64,000 bases of DNA, from the NCBI RefSeq assembly GCF_900168125.1, contig NZ_FUZF01000021.1, positions 36,215 through 100,214 of the forward strand, read 5' to 3'. This document shows, in pieces, positions 18,162-26,279 of this stretch; positions within the stretch are counted from its first letter, which is position 1, and every line of letters starts with the position of its first letter. The stretch is from Sphingobacterium nematocida. Lineage in GTDB: Bacteria; Bacteroidota; Bacteroidia; Sphingobacteriales; Sphingobacteriaceae. The translations under genes were made by a program, and so were the position numbers. The notes beneath the pieces are model-generated. The model worked only from the letters and a program-made list of their open reading frames with translations. It did no database searches and was not told the DNA's origin.

Positions 18162-18189
18162 AAAGGCAAGTGTTAACGCACTTGCCTTT
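18162..18189 (-). terminator. Intrinsic terminator after the main pilin-like gene
   Basis: AAAGGCAAGTG (18162-18172) pairs with CACTTGCCTTT (18179-18189) around a 6-nt loop. On the minus strand the stem is followed by TTTTTTT. It lies 27 bp beyond the pilin stop and before the chaperone gene, so most transcripts would contain only pilin. Confidence 0.8.
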
Positions 18190-18215
18190 GATATGACCTT
18201 ATAACAGATCGCAAA

Positions 18216-18815
18216 TTAATTTGTTGTGATCGTGTAAACGACGTCAATCGTATATTTTGCTTGGCTTTTTTGATTTCCAAAAAGGGTGTTCAACATACCT
18301 TCATCTAGCTTTTTACCAAAGTACTTAACATCTAATTCTTGATCTAATACGGATGACTCACCAGTACTAGTTGCACCGAAAGGTCCAAATTCCATATTTG
18401 CTGCTGCTGTAGTTCCGGCAGTAAGACCGCTAACGGTTCCTCCTTTACCAATCGCAATTTCCAATAATTGAGCAGCATCAATATTCCCTACACCACCACC
18501 TTGCACTTTATTAAACTTGCCTGAGTTGCCACTATTAAATCCTAGTGTCGCTTTTACCTTATAGCCCGATCCTACAGAAGATACTTTTAATTGTTTTTCA
18601 ACAAGCTTAGATACACCAGTCTTATAATCACTAGCCGTATTATACACTAAGTTCACTTCGTCACCTGAATTGGAACCTGTACCTATTTCGATCGATTGAA
18701 AAGGGTTCAATTCGACATTTACTTTTACTTTTACAGAACTAGAAGATGCTGTTTGTGCCTGTGTTCCTACTACTGCTGCGAAAACTACTGCTAATGCTAA
18801 AACTACTTTTTTCAT
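18216..18815 (-). CDS. Major pilin-like secreted subunit
   Basis: A 199-residue protein with a clear signal peptide (MKKVVLALAVVFAAVVGTQA). The mature part is Ser/Gly/Thr-rich and beta-patterned: VKVKVNVELNPFQSIEIGTG, VNLVYNTASDYKTGVSKLVEKQLKV, YKVKATLGFN. It closes with AKYTIDVVYTITTN, an alternating strand like the C-terminal strand of chaperone-usher pilins. It is clearly related to the protein at 19007-19534 (shared pattern V-x-L-N-x-x-Q-x-x-x-I, YN-x-x-x-DYK-x-GV, G-x-Y-x-VK). A good promoter box lies upstream and a strong terminator downstream, which fits an abundant subunit. I do not recognise a named family; DUF4402-like pilins are the nearest idea. The pilin role is inferred from context. 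Confidence 0.65.
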   Translation of the reverse strand: MKKVVLALAVVFAAVVGTQAQTASSSSVKVKVNVELNPFQSIEIGTGSNSGDEVNLVYNTASDYKTGVSKLVEKQLKVSSVGSGYKVKATLGFNSGNSGKFNKVQGGGVGNIDAAQLLEIAIGKGGTVSGLTAGTTAAANMEFGPFGATSTGESSVLDQELDVKYFGKKLDEGMLNTLFGNQKSQAKYTIDVVYTITTN

Positions 18816-18871
18816 ATTTTTTATAGATAAACTTTGTGTTATTTTTTTGTTTTATCTCATTGAGAACAGGA

Positions 18872-18879
18872 CAAAGGTA
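18872..18879 (-). promoter_or_regulatory. Bacteroidetes -7 promoter box for the major pilin-like gene
   Basis: On the minus strand this reads TACCTTTG, an exact TAnnTTTG match 57 bp upstream of the pilin start, with a TTTA about 17 nt further upstream as an imperfect -33 element. Confidence 0.55.
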
Positions 18880-19006
18880 ATCACCGAAAAAGGCCATAAA
18901 GTATGATTTTAGGCGCAAAAAATATGAAAAAATGCAGTAGTTTTTATTTGTAGTTTTTGCTCTACAAGATGTAGCTGAGGCGCTACAGAAAAAGCCTGAT
19001 ATGAAC

Positions 19007-19534
19007 CTATCGAGTCTCTATACTATACAAAATATCGTTAGTAAAAATAACCGTTTTATTTTTTTCGGCGTATCGGATGAGCTCTTCTCCACCCGGACCT
19101 TGATAAGTAACATTATATATAGCATCAAATGCTGGTCTATCAGAAGAAATAATCTTGCTTCCCCCAACAGAGAGTTCTCCAGTCGCCAAACTGACCTGCT
19201 GGTCCCCAACAGGACTTGCTTTTACTTTTATATTTGGCATCTGTAGTCGATCTGTCGGTTGCCCACCCAGTTTAACAAACTCTTCATTAGCCAACTTTAC
19301 TTTAACCTCATAAGCGCCAGTGCTAAACACGGTAAGATGAGAATTCTTAACAACCTCGACCCCTCTTTTATAATCTTGGAGATCATTGTATGTCAAGGTC
19401 ACTTCATTTTGATCTGGATGAATGGTCAAATTTTGCACATGGTTAAGCACAATATTAAGCCTTACATTAGCTTGTCCATATGCCCCGCTTAAAGCTACTA
19501 CCACGAGCAATAATAGGATTGATAAAGTTTTCAT
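19007..19534 (-). CDS. Second pilin-like secreted subunit
   Basis: A 175-residue protein with signal peptide MKTLSILLLLVVVALSGAYGQ. The core VRLNIVLNHVQNLTIHPDQNEVTLTYNDLQDYKRGVEVV aligns with the major pilin-like protein encoded next, and a later YEVKVKLANEEF strand also matches. It ends VIFTNDILYSIETR, a shorter closing strand than in its neighbour. It could be a minor, initiating or anchoring subunit. A 191-bp gap with its own promoter box separates it from the major pilin-like gene, so the two may be transcribed apart. The function is inferred from similarity and position. Confidence 0.6.
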   Translation of the reverse strand: MKTLSILLLLVVVALSGAYGQANVRLNIVLNHVQNLTIHPDQNEVTLTYNDLQDYKRGVEVVKNSHLTVFSTGAYEVKVKLANEEFVKLGGQPTDRLQMPNIKVKASPVGDQQVSLATGELSVGGSKIISSDRPAFDAIYNVTYQGPGGEELIRYAEKNKTVIFTNDILYSIETR

Positions 19535-19640
19535 AGCGTAGTCCCTTTTCGTAAAAATAAAGCTAAAATTAGAGCAAAAAGAATTTTTAATCCATTATTT
19601 TACCTACCGTGACGTATATCATAAAATTAGACCTGCCTTG

Positions 19641-20471
19641 TTACTTTTTCCAGTCACTTCGGTATTTTTTAGGACTAATACCTGCTTCTTTTGAGAAAAG
19701 TGTACTAAAATTATTTTCGTCCACATAGCCCAGTTGCCACGCAATCTGCTTAATACTTAATTTTGAATTCGCCAATAAACGCTTTGAAACACGAATCAAA
19801 CCATCCGTAATTAGTTCTTTCGGCGTTTTGTTCATCACATCTTTGGTGTACAACGAAAGTTTTCGAGGGCTAATCCGTAGATGATCAGCATAATAACCTA
19901 CATGTTTTTCATGATTCACATTTTCAGCAATCAGTTGTTGAAAACGATTTACAACCTGTACAGCCTCGCTTTCGTCCATTAGCTGAGCGCTATCACGATC
20001 CCCTATATAAACAGCACCTAGCAGCAAAATCTGCTTAATAATATTAAACGCCAGCACATGCTGGATAGATTCAGGTGGTTGCTTTCGAGCCATCTCCAAA
20101 TGTGCGCGGACGAACTGATAATAAAACAAATAATCATCTGGAACACTAAGCATCCGGTAAGTCGAACTGTCTTGTAATACGCGAAAGAAATTTTGCAGAA
20201 ACGTCCCATCCCATTCGCTGCGCGAAAAAAAAGCTTCCGTAAAATAAATTAAGACAAACTCTCGATTTTCATCGGGATTGCTCTTAAGCTGCGTACCAAA
20301 CGGTACAAATATTAAACTGTTAGGAGGAAAATCAATTAAATTTTGATTAAGGAACAGACTGCATCCATGCTCCTTAATAAACAATAGTGTGTAATGGTCT
20401 TTCTTTAATGCAAGATCATTTGTTACAGCCCTCAAGTCTTCTCCGACAACATATTTTATGCCGTATTCCAT
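19641..20471 (-). CDS. AraC-family transcriptional regulator
   Basis: A 276-residue protein. The N-terminal half (about residues 20-130) has a cupin-like sensing pattern (SLIFVPFGTQLKS). The C-terminal HTH_18 domain shows both helix-turn-helix units: ISPRKLSLYTKDVMNKTPKELI and LSIKQIAWQLGYVDENNFSTLFSKEAGISPKKYR. It lies 106 bp upstream of the pilin-like genes on the same strand, so it is the likely local regulator of the fibre locus. The ligand is unknown. Confidence 0.88.
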   Translation of the reverse strand: MEYGIKYVVGEDLRAVTNDLALKKDHYTLLFIKEHGCSLFLNQNLIDFPPNSLIFVPFGTQLKSNPDENREFVLIYFTEAFFSRSEWDGTFLQNFFRVLQDSSTYRMLSVPDDYLFYYQFVRAHLEMARKQPPESIQHVLAFNIIKQILLLGAVYIGDRDSAQLMDESEAVQVVNRFQQLIAENVNHEKHVGYYADHLRISPRKLSLYTKDVMNKTPKELITDGLIRVSKRLLANSKLSIKQIAWQLGYVDENNFSTLFSKEAGISPKKYRSDWKK

Positions 20472-20626
20472 TCAAAAATGCTTTTAATAGGTAGAGTAAT
20501 GCGATTAAAGCAATTAATAGAATAAAAATAGAAAAAGAATCTTAATTGTAAAGAAAAATCAATGTAAAATGACAGAAATTAAAGGCTGAGGCCACAAAAG
20601 TCGATATACAAAGGTCAACAATCGAA

Positions 20627-21916
20627 CTAGAGGCGAGCATCCACGATAGATCTATCCAAAACAGATTTACAATCAAAAACAACGGACTTGCCTGCCAAAA
20701 TATTTTTAATATCCAGTTTTAAAAAATCTGCATGTGCAACAGCGAGAATCACAGCATCATAAGGCCCCTGAGGAGCAGGTATTAACTCGACTTTATATTC
20801 CTTCCTTACTTCTCCAGGATCTGCCCACGGATCGTATAACACTGGAGCGGCTCCGTATTCTTGGAGCTCCTCATAGATATCCAATACCTTCGTGTTACGA
20901 ATATCAGGACAATTCTCTTTAAATGTCAATCCTAAAATCAAAACCTTAGCATCTTTGACTGCTATATGTTTTTGCGACATCAATTTAACAACTTTTGAAG
21001 CAATAAATTCGGCCATACGATTATTGACACGTCGGCCCGACAGAATAACTTCGGGATGATAACCCAGTTGAGATGACTTGTGCGCTAAATAATAGGGATC
21101 CACAGAAATACAATGTCCTCCCACCAAGCCTGGCTTATATTTTAGAAAATTGAACTTCGTTGCCGCTGCATCCAAGACATCGTGGGTATCTATCCCAACC
21201 CGGTCAAAAATCAAAGCCAACTCATTCACAAAAGAAATATTAACATCTCTCTGGGCATTCTCTATTGCCTTTGCTGCCTCCGCGACCTTGATCGAAGGAG
21301 CCATATATGTACCGGCTTTGATTATGGTCCGATACAACGCGTCGACAGTCTCCGCAGTCTCTGCCGTCGATCCCGAGGTAACTTTAACAATCTGTTCTAA
21401 GGTATTGACCTTGTCTCCCGGGTTGATTCGCTCTGGAGAATAACCAACAAAAAAATCTGTATTAAATTTTAATTTGGAAACCTCTTCCAAAATAGGCACA
21501 CATTCTTCTTCTGTACAACCCGGATATACCGTAGATTCGTAGATAACGATATCGCCAACTTCTAAAACCTTTCCTATCTCTCGAGAAGCCTGTTGAAGAA
21601 AACGAAGATCAGGGGCATTGAACTCATCAATAGGAGTGGGTACTGTGACGATGTAAATCTGGGCTCGAGCGATATCAGAAAGGTCGGATGTAGCTCGATA
21701 CCCTAGCTCTTGGGACGACTGAAGATCTAATGCTAACATTTCTTTCAGCAACGATGCATCCGCCTCTAACGTACGATCCTCCCCACGATTCAATTCAACA
21801 ACCCGACTAAGTGAAGTATCGTATCCCAACACAGAATAATGTGCAGCAAAAGCTAGAGCCAATGGAAGCCCCACATACCCTTGTCCTATAACCGCTATGG
21901 TACCTTTCTCCGTCAC
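20627..21916 (-). CDS. UDP-N-acetylhexosamine 6-dehydrogenase (TviB/WbpO-like)
   Basis: A 429-residue nucleotide-sugar dehydrogenase. It shows an N-terminal Rossmann motif VIGQGYVGLPLALAF (residues 9-23), STVYPGCTEEECVP, YSPERINPGD, the central EAAKAIENAQRDVNISFVNE helix, and GGHCISVDPYYLAHKSSQLG containing the catalytic Cys; the C-terminal domain has ILGLTFKENCPDIRNTKV. The GGHCISVDPYYL form points to enzymes acting on UDP-GlcNAc or UDP-GalNAc (TviB, WbpO), not UDP-glucose dehydrogenase. It supplies uronic acids for capsule or O-antigen. The guanylyltransferase gene lies 8 bp upstream, so the two form an operon for surface polysaccharide precursors, though no glycosyltransferases are near. 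Confidence 0.9.
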   Translation of the reverse strand: MTEKGTIAVIGQGYVGLPLALAFAAHYSVLGYDTSLSRVVELNRGEDRTLEADASLLKEMLALDLQSSQELGYRATSDLSDIARAQIYIVTVPTPIDEFNAPDLRFLQQASREIGKVLEVGDIVIYESTVYPGCTEEECVPILEEVSKLKFNTDFFVGYSPERINPGDKVNTLEQIVKVTSGSTAETAETVDALYRTIIKAGTYMAPSIKVAEAAKAIENAQRDVNISFVNELALIFDRVGIDTHDVLDAAATKFNFLKYKPGLVGGHCISVDPYYLAHKSSQLGYHPEVILSGRRVNNRMAEFIASKVVKLMSQKHIAVKDAKVLILGLTFKENCPDIRNTKVLDIYEELQEYGAAPVLYDPWADPGEVRKEYKVELIPAPQGPYDAVILAVAHADFLKLDIKNILAGKSVVFDCKSVLDRSIVDARL

Positions 21917-21924
21917 GAGTAAAA

Positions 21925-22914
21925 CTATAATAAAGGAGAAGCTCCGTGCTCCAACTCTTCATACAGATGTTTTACATCTTGAGAAGCCTGCTTCTGAACC
22001 ACTAAAATAGCATCCTCAGTATGAACCAAAATCGTATCCTGAACACCTAAAAAAGAAACGTACTTGTCAGTACCGATCACCATATTACCGGCAGAGTCAA
22101 CTGCATGTCCTTTATTTTTAAGGTAATCGTACAAGGAATCGTACGACCCCATATCAGACCAAACAAAATTGGAAGGAATCACTTTAATCCGCTCACTACG
22201 TTCCATAACAGCATAGTCAATACTCTTTGATGGAATTTTGATAGATAATTCGGCTGACAAGATACCATCATGCGACGCTTCAAAAGCTTCCTTGGAAGTC
22301 CTAAACACCTTAGGTTCAAACCGAAGCAATTCTTCAAGATAAATCGAGGCTTTGAAACAGAATATTCCTGAATTCCATAAAAAATTACCCTTCTTCAAAA
22401 ATTCCTTTGCCGTATCCAAATTGGGCTTTTCTCGGAAAGAAAGCACATAATTGTCTTCATATTCGATATAGCCATATCCTGTCTCAGGTCGATTGGGCTG
22501 TATACCAAATGTGACGAGATAGTCTTGCTTGGCCATTTCAATACCTTGCCTCAGCACAGCCTCATATTGAGGTTGATTCTCGATCAGATGATCCGATGGA
22601 GTTACAACAAGAATATCATCTGGATTACAAGCGAAAGCAGCAAAAGCAATCGCTGCAGCGGTATTACGAGGAGTGGCCTCAACAATAGTCTGACTGGTAT
22701 CTTCCGACAGGTAAGATTTGGCCAAATCAACATTCTGTATACTCCCGACCATAAGCGTACGATCCACAATCCCTTGATTGCGAGACACGGTCAACTCAAA
22801 TAGAGACTGTCCCTCAAATAATGGAATATACTGTTTAGGTCGCGACTTACGTGAGAGCGGCCACAACCTAGATCCGACACCTCCGGATAATACAACATTA
22901 ACAATACTTGACAT
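21925..22914 (-). CDS. manC: Mannose-1-phosphate guanylyltransferase
   Basis: A 329-residue nucleotidyltransferase with VLSGGVGSRLWPLSRKSRPKQYIPL (residues 8-32), the GDP-mannose pyrophosphorylase signature. Further motifs are TPRNTAAAIAFAA, TPSDHLIENQ, GYGYIEYE and FREKPNLDTAKEFL, then NSGIFCF. The C-terminal phosphomannose isomerase cupin found in long ManC proteins is absent, giving the short form. It makes GDP-mannose from Man-1-P and GTP for surface glycans. The gene is followed after 8 bp by the UDP-sugar dehydrogenase and preceded by an exonuclease gene 24 bp away. Confidence 0.9.
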   Translation of the reverse strand: MSSIVNVVLSGGVGSRLWPLSRKSRPKQYIPLFEGQSLFELTVSRNQGIVDRTLMVGSIQNVDLAKSYLSEDTSQTIVEATPRNTAAAIAFAAFACNPDDILVVTPSDHLIENQPQYEAVLRQGIEMAKQDYLVTFGIQPNRPETGYGYIEYEDNYVLSFREKPNLDTAKEFLKKGNFLWNSGIFCFKASIYLEELLRFEPKVFRTSKEAFEASHDGILSAELSIKIPSKSIDYAVMERSERIKVIPSNFVWSDMGSYDSLYDYLKNKGHAVDSAGNMVIGTDKYVSFLGVQDTILVHTEDAILVVQKQASQDVKHLYEELEHGASPLL

Positions 22915-22938
22915 ATTTATTTATTCTAATCCACTAAA

Positions 22939-23457
22939 CTACGGTAGCAGTGTAGCAGGAATATGATCTTGTTTTAAAAATAGTAAAGCTGATGCACGTG
23001 CATCAGAAAGCGCATCATGATGTTCTAACGGAATCCCCATTAATTCACAACAGATACTCAACTTGGTTTTAACAAATCCCTTTTGCCTGTATATATTGCT
23101 GGTACACGCCCACACTTCTGGCAAATGAAGGTTCTTGTAATCCAGACCATAAAGTTTCATCGTACGCTGAAGAACAGCGCGGTCAAATGATTCATTATGT
23201 GCAACCATATATTGTCCTGACAATAAAGGAGCCAAAACGGGATATAACTCTTCAAAAGAAGGCGCCCCTATGGTGTCCTTTGGCTTAATACCATGTACAC
23301 GGGTCGTTTGCCACATATACTTATTCTGTGGGGGCCGCACAAGGCTGTAAAATTCGTTGCTAATCTGTCCGGCAATGACATTGACAATACCTACAGCACA
23401 CACACTCGTATAGTCCGACGTCGCCAACTCAAAATCTATCGCTGTAAATGTATCCAT
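22939..23457 (-). CDS. DnaQ-like 3'-5' exonuclease
   Basis: A 172-residue DEDDh exonuclease. Exo I FTAIDFELAT (residues 4-13) holds the Asp-x-Glu pair, Exo II includes AHNESFDRAVL, and Exo III includes HHDALSDARAS with His and Asp. Relatives include the polymerase III epsilon proofreading subunit and stand-alone exonucleases such as ExoX; with no other domain, the latter group is the better comparison. It acts on DNA 3' ends in the cytoplasm. It lies 137 bp downstream of rarA on the same strand, which may link it to replication repair. Confidence 0.87.
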   Translation of the reverse strand: MDTFTAIDFELATSDYTSVCAVGIVNVIAGQISNEFYSLVRPPQNKYMWQTTRVHGIKPKDTIGAPSFEELYPVLAPLLSGQYMVAHNESFDRAVLQRTMKLYGLDYKNLHLPEVWACTSNIYRQKGFVKTKLSICCELMGIPLEHHDALSDARASALLFLKQDHIPATLLP

Positions 23458-23486
23458 CTATGACAAAAGTATAAAGTAATCTGTTA

Positions 23487-23591
23487 ATATGAAATATCCA
23501 TGTGGCAATAGCTGTACAAACACAACTAAAAATACGTTGGATATTCCATATAGCCTTTAAAAACAAACAACCTATATATGAAATATCCATG
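23487..23591. repeat. Imperfect duplication of the rarA 3' end with an inverted copy between
   Basis: ATATGAAATATCCATG occurs at 23487-23502 and again at 23576-23591, the second just after the rarA stop. Similarity continues past each copy (GCAATAGCTGTAC versus CTAATAGCCGTAC), so it reaches into the last rarA codons. A near-inverse copy, GGATATTCCATAT, lies at 23539-23551. The arrangement looks like a local duplication and could form alternative hairpins. Confidence 0.6.
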
Positions 23592-23594
23592 CAA

Positions 23595-24875
23595 CTAATA
23601 GCCGTACTTATCTTTCCATTTTTCCCGTAAGGAGAGCCGCAGTTTTTCTTCGGAAGCATTACCTCCTGGTTCATAAAGTTTATTACCGCGAATCTGGTCG
23701 GGCATAAACTCCTGCACAACAAAATTTCCGGGATAAGCATGCGAATACTTGTATTCCGCGCCATAATCCAGCTCTTTCATCAATTTGGTCGGCGCATTAC
23801 GCAAGTGTAGCGGAACAGAAAGATCTCCAGTCTGTCGCACCAGTGCTTGTGCTTTATTAATCGCTTCATATGAGGCATTGCTTTTGGCCGAAGAAGCCAA
23901 ATAAGTCACTGCCTGTGATAATATGATCCTAGACTCGGGCCAGCCAATTACGTTAACCGCCTGAAAACAGTTATTGGCCAATAAAAGCGCATTGGGATTG
24001 GCATTTCCAATATCCTCTGAAGCTAAGATCAACAATCGGCGAGCAATAAATGAGGGATCCTCCCCCCCTTCAATCATACGAGCTAGCCAATATACCGCTG
24101 CATTGGGATCTGACCCCCGGATTGACTTTATAAAAGCCGATATAATATCATAATGCTGCTCTCCGGTCTTATCGTATCGTGCCATATTCTGCTGAACCTG
24201 CCTCAGGACAAAATCATTGGTTATAGCCGTATTATAGGGTACCGCAGCATCCACAACAAGTTCAAATACATTCAATAGCTTCCGTGCATCCCCTCCCGAA
24301 AGACGCAGCAATGCATCATACTCCTTAACCACTATGCGGTCATTTTTCAGAAATTCGTCCTCAACCATCGCCTTTTGAAGGAGACCGATAAGATCCGCTG
24401 CTTCCAAATTTTCTAACACATACACCTGGCATCGACTTAAAAGCGCTGAAATAACTTCGAACGAAGGGTTTTCCGTTGTGGCGCCGATCAATGTCACCAA
24501 ACCACGCTCGACAGCCCCCAAGAGCGAGTCCTGTTGGCTCTTTGAAAATCGATGAATCTCATCAATAAATAAAACAGGTTGTTCTTGATTGAAATTCATC
24601 AATTGTTCTGCTTTATCGATCACTTCCCGGACCTCCTTAACACCAGATTTGATCGCGCTCAGACTAAAAAAAGGGCGTCCCAGTTCTTTAGCTATTAAAT
24701 ATGCTAAACTCGTCTTTCCTACTCCAGGAGGCCCCCAAAGAATCATCGACGGAATATTCTTTCGCAGCAAAGCATGATGCAACACGGCATCTTCACCAAT
24801 AATATGCTGTTGCCCTACATAATCCTGTAATGTTTTTGGCCTAAGCCTTTCCGCTAAAGGTACTCGTGTCGCCAT
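23595..24875 (-). CDS. rarA: Replication-associated recombination protein A (AAA+ ATPase)
   Basis: A 426-residue RarA/MgsA/WRNIP1 protein. It shows LAERLRPKTLQDYVGQQHIIGE, Walker A GPPGVGKTSLAYLI (about residues 48-61), Walker B LFIDEIHRFSKSQQD, sensor motif GATTENPSFEVI, and the C-terminal tetramerisation part (DPNAAVYWLARMIEGGEDP, then YKYSHAYPGNFVVQEFMPD). RarA acts at stalled replication forks with SSB and polymerase. Length and motifs are complete. A TACCTTTG promoter box lies just upstream. Confidence 0.95.
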   Translation of the reverse strand: MATRVPLAERLRPKTLQDYVGQQHIIGEDAVLHHALLRKNIPSMILWGPPGVGKTSLAYLIAKELGRPFFSLSAIKSGVKEVREVIDKAEQLMNFNQEQPVLFIDEIHRFSKSQQDSLLGAVERGLVTLIGATTENPSFEVISALLSRCQVYVLENLEAADLIGLLQKAMVEDEFLKNDRIVVKEYDALLRLSGGDARKLLNVFELVVDAAVPYNTAITNDFVLRQVQQNMARYDKTGEQHYDIISAFIKSIRGSDPNAAVYWLARMIEGGEDPSFIARRLLILASEDIGNANPNALLLANNCFQAVNVIGWPESRIILSQAVTYLASSAKSNASYEAINKAQALVRQTGDLSVPLHLRNAPTKLMKELDYGAEYKYSHAYPGNFVVQEFMPDQIRGNKLYEPGGNASEEKLRLSLREKWKDKYGY

Positions 24876-24894
24876 GATTGATTTCTTTACCTTA

Positions 24895-24902
24895 CAAAGG
24901 TA
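24895..24902 (-). promoter_or_regulatory. Bacteroidetes -7 promoter box for rarA
   Basis: The minus strand reads TACCTTTG, an exact TAnnTTTG match 20 bp upstream of the rarA ATG, implying a very short leader. A clear -33 TTTG was not seen. Confidence 0.45.
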
Positions 24903-25035
24903 CGGAATTTGCAGAAAGGAGTTAGCCCGACTACAGGAGTAAATACCTTAAGTGATCGGACGAGACATAAGTAGTAGCTTTTGTTTTTCGATTTGGCATT
25001 CGTGAATACAAAGCTTTTTATCTAAGTTTGATTAT

Positions 25036-26154
25036 ATGATACAAACATACAGCATTATAAAATTGGCTATGCGATCTGTCGCTCTATTAGGAATAGGCAT
25101 ATGGATGGTAACTCCGGTATCAGCACAACAGAAAACACCCGATCCTTCTGGTTATATACAGAAGTATGATAGTGAATTTGATGGTATAGGCCCAAGGGTA
25201 TATATACTCCCCGCTCCACGAACAAAAGAAGAACAAGTAAGGGACAACTACATGGAAATAGCAAGTTTCCAAGACTCTATAAACAGGTCGCTACAATACC
25301 TACGGCTTCTTGAGTCCTGGAAAACGACAAGCAACAATGCTACTATCTTACAACTCATCACACCTGCTCCCAAAAACACGGCAGACTGGAATGCACTGAT
25401 AGCCATCTACACAGATACCGACCAAAAGAATCCTGCTATCGCGACAGGCCTCCTCAATGAATATGCGAAAATCCGAATTCTTCAAAAAGAGACCAGTCAA
25501 GCGACAGGGATACTTGAATCAGCCCTGCAAGAAGCATTAGCACAGCAAAACATTCAAGACATCGGTGTTATACAGTCAAACCTATCTTCGCTACTGGTAT
25601 ACAACAAAAACTACATAGATGCAGGACGATATGAAGAAGCCTATTACAAACAGGCCTTAGAAAACAAAAGCATCATTGATCAAGCCAGTTCCTTAGTCAA
25701 AATTGCTTTGATACAAGCATATGACAAAGATTACAATTCGGCAGAAAATAATATTATCCGTAAAGCTGTCCCCCTTTTCAACAAAGCCAAAGCATATGAA
25801 GGAAAGACTATAGCATGGCTCGTTCTTGCTGAAATATATCAGATGCAAAACAAACACACCGAGGCCCAGTGGTTTCTGATTCAGGCAAGGGACCTTGCTT
25901 TAGCGAAGAATTTTACAAACGACCTCGCTGAAATAGAATACATGTTGGCTTCTTCAAAATATATCCAGAAAAATCTCGTTATTTCCAAGAAAGAGCTAAA
26001 CTTGGCTTTTGATCTGGCGACAAAAGAAGACAACAAATACCTACAACTCGCCATTGCGGAGAAATTGGGTCGGATAAATCTACAACAAAACAAAATTGAT
26101 GAGGCAGAAAAGCTGCTGGAAGACTATTGGAAGATTAGAAATGAGTTGTTTTAG
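25036..26154 (+). CDS. Secreted tetratricopeptide-repeat protein
   Basis: A 372-residue protein with an N-terminal export signal (MIQTYSIIKLAMRSVALLGIGIWMVTPVSAQQ). From about residue 130 it consists of helical hairpins of TPR type, for example AYYKQALENKSIIDQASSLVKIALIQAYDKDYNSAENNI and AWLVLAEIYQMQNKHTEAQWFLIQARDLA. No catalytic motif is visible, so it is probably a periplasmic or cell-surface scaffold. It stands alone between rarA and prc, 125 bp upstream of prc in the same direction. A precise function cannot be given. Confidence 0.72.
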   Translation: MIQTYSIIKLAMRSVALLGIGIWMVTPVSAQQKTPDPSGYIQKYDSEFDGIGPRVYILPAPRTKEEQVRDNYMEIASFQDSINRSLQYLRLLESWKTTSNNATILQLITPAPKNTADWNALIAIYTDTDQKNPAIATGLLNEYAKIRILQKETSQATGILESALQEALAQQNIQDIGVIQSNLSSLLVYNKNYIDAGRYEEAYYKQALENKSIIDQASSLVKIALIQAYDKDYNSAENNIIRKAVPLFNKAKAYEGKTIAWLVLAEIYQMQNKHTEAQWFLIQARDLALAKNFTNDLAEIEYMLASSKYIQKNLVISKKELNLAFDLATKEDNKYLQLAIAEKLGRINLQQNKIDEAEKLLEDYWKIRNELF

Positions 26155-26279
26155 AAAAGTTACACGTTTTTTTGCCTGTTTGTGAATTAATTACGTCCAA
26201 CAGATATTAGCATGTCTATTTTTTAACTATTTTTAGCCTTCGCAAAACGTGTCACAATTTTTGCGTTATATTTTAAACA

